Positions 63,720-64,000 of a stretch of DNA of 64,000 nt are shown here, in pieces (the stretch's first letter is position 1; every line of letters starts with the position of its first letter). The DNA comes from Melioribacteraceae bacterium (GTDB lineage Bacteria > Bacteroidota > Ignavibacteria > Ignavibacteriales > Melioribacteraceae). Under the pieces are notes generated by a model that was not told the DNA's origin, ran no database searches, and saw nothing but the letters and a program-made list of their open reading frames with translations. The translations under genes and the position numbers were made by a program. The DNA lies in the NCBI GenBank assembly GCA_023230485.1, contig JALNXG010000005.1:28333-92332 (forward strand). Direction: 5' to 3'.

Positions 63720-64000
63720 ATGTTATCACATATTTATCAGTTGCTTCTATTTCTTTCGGCACTATTATCTTTTTCCTTTTCGATATTTTTCTGGAAGAAA
63801 AGAAAAATCGTAGCCTCAAATTATTTTTCGATAATGTTGCTTTCTATTTCGATCTGGTCATTTTTTGCCGGGATGGAGATTATTTTTACTTCTTTAGAAT
63901 TGAAAATGTTGATGATAAAATTTCAATATATAGGTATCCCATTTTTCCCTGCCTTATATATGCTTTCAATTATGCATTATGTTTCATCCGGAAGGTATCC
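63720..64000 (+). CDS. N-terminal part of a 7TM-type sensor histidine kinase (HisKA_7TM-like)
   Basis: ATG at 63720 with GGGA just ahead; the frame is open to the window end (93 residues seen, truncated by the window). Three hydrophobic helices: LLLFLSALLSFSFSIFFW, YFSIMLLSISIWSFFAGMEI and PFFPALYMLSIMHYV. The pattern WSFFAGMEIIFTSLE then KFQYIGIPFFPALYML matches the 7TM N-terminal region (HisKA_7TM) found in histidine kinases and diguanylate cyclases. The output domain is beyond the window, so kinase is likely but not proven. Confidence 0.72.
   Translation, partial: MLSHIYQLLLFLSALLSFSFSIFFWKKRKIVASNYFSIMLLSISIWSFFAGMEIIFTSLELKMLMIKFQYIGIPFFPALYMLSIMHYVSSGRY

Noticed and set aside
1..64000. 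tRNA, rRNA, CRISPR arrays, insertion sequences, prophage genes
   Set aside because: Read for these; no cloverleaf, repeat-spacer array, transposase or integrase was seen.

Overview
The window is AT-rich, densely coded bacterial DNA that looks like a member of the Bacteroidota, most probably the Ignavibacteria / Melioribacteraceae side. The grounds are a type IX secretion C-terminal sorting domain with the YPNPFNPTT motif, a TonB-dependent receptor with a carboxypeptidase-regulatory-like N-terminal domain, a TAnnTTTG-type promoter, several NtrC-type sigma-54 activators and a HisKA_7TM-type sensor. This assignment is an inference; there is no rRNA in the window.

Layout. 1-1438: end of a siderophore/cobalamin-type ABC importer (FecCD permease and its ATPase). 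1439-6751 (minus): an unusual sensor kinase with an extracytoplasmic FG-GAP + ASPIC/UnbV region, and an NtrC-type regulator. 6878-49161: a roughly 42 kb plus-strand locus for pectin and other uronate-rich glycans. It holds a LacI-type regulator with a Gfo/Idh/MocA oxidoreductase (6919-8923); a glycan operon (9236-18483: alpha/alpha-barrel enzyme, Nramp-like transporter, TIM-barrel isomerase, GH20-like, NagB-like and a large secreted protein); an uptake and depolymerisation operon (18626-33905: TonB receptor, T9SS beta-helix protein, GH105, tandem DUF1080, two Tat-exported Gfo proteins around an ApbE-like protein, PL22-like, GH28, GntP permease); a uronate operon (34024-40385: ExuT-like MFS, DUF4861, UxaC, UxaE, SDR mannonate oxidoreductase); and a central-carbon operon (40569-49161: PPi-type PFK, HAD phosphatase, LarA-like nickel-pincer epimerase, 6-phosphogluconate dehydrogenase, transketolase, KduI, KduD). 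49456-54322: TolC-HlyD-two ABC-2 permeases. 54291-55601 (minus): GT-C type glycosyltransferase. 55819-58848: SSS symporter and GH130 phosphorylase behind a good sigma-54 promoter. 58976-63276: membrane-anchored solute-binding protein, histidine kinase and an NtrC-type regulator broken into two frames. 63417 onward: cold-shock protein and the start of a 7TM histidine kinase.

How it may work together (inference). Pectin is cut outside the cell and in the periplasm. Unsaturated products pass through GH105/PL22 and KduI/KduD to 2-keto-3-deoxygluconate. Saturated galacturonate/glucuronate go through UxaC, UxaE and the SDR to D-mannonate. No mannonate dehydratase, KDG kinase or KDPG aldolase is in the window. 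Instead the next operon carries a LarA-family protein with the key residues conserved, next to 6-phosphogluconate dehydrogenase, transketolase and a PPi-type PFK. That suggests a possible mannonate -> gluconate -> 6-phosphogluconate -> pentose phosphate branch. Four similar 20-bp palindromes (about TTnAnTwAACGTTwAnTnAA) lie upstream of the LacI gene and of three of the operons, and are the likely operators tying the locus together. The paired Tat-exported oxidoreductases, ApbE-like protein and DUF1080 protein suggest an added periplasmic keto-sugar route.
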